Source: an uncultured Saprospiraceae bacterium (GTDB taxonomy: Bacteria > Bacteroidota > Bacteroidia > Chitinophagales > Saprospiraceae). Taken from it: 57,752 nt of DNA. Below, piece by piece: positions 55,807-57,752 of the stretch. Within the stretch, counting starts at the first letter, position 1; the number at the start of each line of letters is the position of its first letter. The stretch covers positions 1 through 57,752 of the forward strand of contig CALIHL010000112.1 in assembly GCA_938022935.1 (NCBI GenBank). Direction: 5' to 3'. Made by a program: the position numbers and the translations under genes. The notes under the pieces were generated by a model. It had not been told where the DNA came from. It saw nothing but the letters and a program-made list of their open reading frames with translations, and made no database searches.

Positions 55807-57752
55807 TTGAAAGACAAAAAGGGAAAAGGTATTGTCAATGAGATTCATATCAAAGGTGCCAATACCAACAACCTCAAAAACGTAGAGCTTAAACTCCCAA
55901 AGAATAAGCTGATAGTGGTAACTGGTGTCTCCGGTTCTGGGAAATCTTCCCTCGTTATGGATACCCTTTATGCTGAAGGGCAAAGGCGATATGTAGAGAG
56001 TATGTCATCTTATGCGCGCCAGTTCTTAGGCAGGATGAAAAAGCCTGAAGTTGACTTTATCAAAGGCATCTCACCAGCGATTGCCATCGAGCAGAAAGTA
56101 TCATCCAGTAACGCTAGGTCTACGGTAGGATCATTGACGGAGATATATGATTATCTACGGCTATTATTTGCTCGAGCTGGAAAGACGATAAGTCCTGTCT
56201 CGGGTAAACTTGTAAAGCGCCACCAAGTCAGCGATGTTGTTGATCACCTCATGAAGCAAAAAGAAGGAACTAAGGTGGTATTATACGCACCACTATCGCC
56301 TTATGATCCGGAGCGCTTATTGAAGAAAGAGTTAGAGTTGTTGATGCAGAAGGGATACACAAGAATATCCTGGAAAGGCGAACTAACATATATAGAAGAG
56401 TTTTTAGAAAGTAAGGCCAAAGAACTTCCGAAGCCTGTTGAAAAGTCTGCAAAGCATGTCAATATTCTAATTGATAGATTTGTTGTGAACGATCATGACG
56501 AAAACATAAAGCGGATAGCAGATAGTGTTAACACTGCATTTTACGAAGGTGGAGGAACAAGTATCCTTGATATCATAGATGGTAAAAACGTAGAGTTCAA
56601 CAATAAGTTTGAGTTAGATGCCATCACTTTTTTAGAGCCCTCTCCACAGCTTTTTAACTATAACAATCCTTATGGCGCTTGTAAGAAGTGTGAAGGATAT
56701 GGGATGGTCCTTGGGATAGATCCTAAGAAAGTAATTCCTAATCATAGTATATCAGTATTTGAAGGAGCCATCGCTTGTTGGAAAGGTGAGTCACATGGCA
56801 GATGGTTGAGCGAATTGACCTTTTCTGCTGATAAGTTTGATTTTCCAATCCACGAGCCTTATAAAAATCTTTCTAAAGAACAGCAAGAGTTACTTTGGAC
56901 AGGCAACGAACACTTCGATGGCATCAATGAATTCTTTGAAGCGTTACAATCGAAGAGTTATAAAATCCAAAACCGTGTTCTGATAGCTCGTTATAGAGGT
57001 CGTACGGTCTGCGCCAAATGTAATGGAGGCAGACTCCGCGAAGAGGCATCATATGTCAAGGTTGATGGCAAAACAATCAGTGAGTTGATTCATATGCCGA
57101 TCAATGACCTAAAGAACTATATCGATGAAATCAAGCTTTCTAAATACCAGGAGCAAGTATCTAAGCGGATTTTGTTGGAAATTAGAAATCGCTTAGCTGT
57201 CATGTATGATATTGGACTGTCTTATCTCACTTTAGATAGACAGGCTTCAACACTTAGCGGAGGAGAAACTCAGAGAATCAATCTGACGAGAACATTGGGA
57301 AGTAACCTCACTAGCTCCATGTACATATTAGATGAGCCCAGCATAGGTCTTCATCCAAAGGATACTAATAAGCTGATCGCCGTTTTGAAAAACCTAAGGG
57401 ATATGGGCAATACAGTAATTGTTGTTGAGCATGAAGAAGAAGTGATCACAAGTGCAGACTACTTAGTTGATGTGGGCCCTCATGCTGGAGTGTTTGGTGG
57501 AGAGATCGTGTATAGTGGAGATTATAAAGATTTAAAAAAGAAAGCTAAAGGTAGTTTGACAGCTCAGTACTTGATGGGCAAGAAAACTATAGAGATTCCA
57601 GAGTTCAGAAGAAAAGCTGTTAATAAAATACAGGTTACCAAGGCTTCCCAACATAATTTGAAAGGTATAGATGTTACGATCCCTCTTCAAGCGATGACTG
57701 TAATCACCGGAGTGTCGGGTTCTGGAAAAACTTCACTTGTAAAGCATATCCT
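55807..57752 (+). CDS. uvrA: Excinuclease ABC subunit A (C-terminal part cut off by window edge)
   Basis: UvrA finds bulky DNA damage and loads UvrB in nucleotide excision repair. The visible 648 codons include Walker A GVSGSGKSSL, YARQFLGRMKKPEVDFI, the ABC signature LSGGETQRI with ILDEPSIGLHP, one zinc-type CXXC cluster (GACKKCEGYG with VCAKCNGGR) and, at the very edge, the second Walker A GVSGSGKTSL. The first ATP site reads SPVSG where CPxCG might be expected, as in many Bacteroidota. No ATG or GTG lies between the in-frame stop at 55780 and the conserved start; the TTG at 55807 (LKDKKGKGIVNEIHIKGANT) is the best choice. Confidence 0.96.
   Translation, partial: MKDKKGKGIVNEIHIKGANTNNLKNVELKLPKNKLIVVTGVSGSGKSSLVMDTLYAEGQRRYVESMSSYARQFLGRMKKPEVDFIKGISPAIAIEQKVSSSNARSTVGSLTEIYDYLRLLFARAGKTISPVSGKLVKRHQVSDVVDHLMKQKEGTKVVLYAPLSPYDPERLLKKELELLMQKGYTRISWKGELTYIEEFLESKAKELPKPVEKSAKHVNILIDRFVVNDHDENIKRIADSVNTAFYEGGGTSILDIIDGKNVEFNNKFELDAITFLEPSPQLFNYNNPYGACKKCEGYGMVLGIDPKKVIPNHSISVFEGAIACWKGESHGRWLSELTFSADKFDFPIHEPYKNLSKEQQELLWTGNEHFDGINEFFEALQSKSYKIQNRVLIARYRGRTVCAKCNGGRLREEASYVKVDGKTISELIHMPINDLKNYIDEIKLSKYQEQVSKRILLEIRNRLAVMYDIGLSYLTLDRQASTLSGGETQRINLTRTLGSNLTSSMYILDEPSIGLHPKDTNKLIAVLKNLRDMGNTVIVVEHEEEVITSADYLVDVGPHAGVFGGEIVYSGDYKDLKKKAKGSLTAQYLMGKKTIEIPEFRRKAVNKIQVTKASQHNLKGIDVTIPLQAMTVITGVSGSGKTSLVKHI

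Overview
The window looks like a chromosomal segment of a free-living member of the Bacteroidota, most likely of the Saprospiria/Lewinella type (inferred from gene content, not from a marker search). The evidence is: an AT-leaning genome with few Shine-Dalgarno sites; repeated TAnnTTTG promoter elements; Bacteroidota-specific families (DUF4270, DUF4290, DUF2851); an envelope-gene block of a known Bacteroidota type; and two giant secreted multidomain proteins, one with a type IX secretion (T9SS) type A sorting tail. Both ends cut genes: secA loses its C-terminal part at the left edge and uvrA its C-terminal part at the right edge.

Layout. 1-7.7 kb: secA (minus), then thrA, lon and a small exported carboxypeptidase-regulatory-like protein (plus). 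7.7-10.4 kb: a minus-strand run of a TM2/TPR/SHOCT protein, comF and lgt. 10.6-20.2 kb: a 1966-residue HYR/dockerin/cohesin-like T9SS cargo, rnhB, a DinB-like protein, dnaB with a DnaA box upstream, and rluB-like. 20.2-26.2 kb: minus-strand metallo-beta-lactamase-fold hydrolase, HAD phosphatase, M23 lipoprotein and DUF1295 genes, a tRNA(CAU) with its own promoter and terminator on the plus strand, then a HEAT-like gene and nadE (minus). 26.3-34.3 kb: a 2627-residue adhesin-like protein with two VWA domains, four PKD-like modules, twelve MopE-type and five thrombospondin-3-like calcium-binding repeats, and leucine-rich repeats. 34.3-35.3 kb: a polyprenyl diphosphate synthase preceded by a perfect 15-bp hairpin.

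35.3-46.6 kb is a long minus-strand series: manC, a glycosyltransferase, a hypothetical protein, rnr, a GT5-like domain, DUF4270 lipoprotein, glmS, DUF4290 and murA. Here glmS and murA supply and use amino sugars for peptidoglycan, and manC plus the GT4 enzyme point to surface glycans. 46.7-51.5 kb holds an MFS permease, a gene-poor stretch with a two-way terminator and a possible 38-codon ORF, a small conserved-looking protein, an aminotransferase, an exported amidohydrolase and an exported CBM9-like protein. 51.5-57.7 kb has a Wzi-like outer-membrane protein, lpxK and DUF2851 (minus), then uvrA (plus).

Most of the window is ordinary housekeeping and envelope biology. The parts most worth a second look are the two giant surface proteins, the hairpin before the prenyl synthase, the DnaA box near the dnaB promoter, the Cys-to-Asp MurA, and the small ORF between 48.0 and 48.13 kb. 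I see no CRISPR array, prophage, insertion sequence or clear new defence system.
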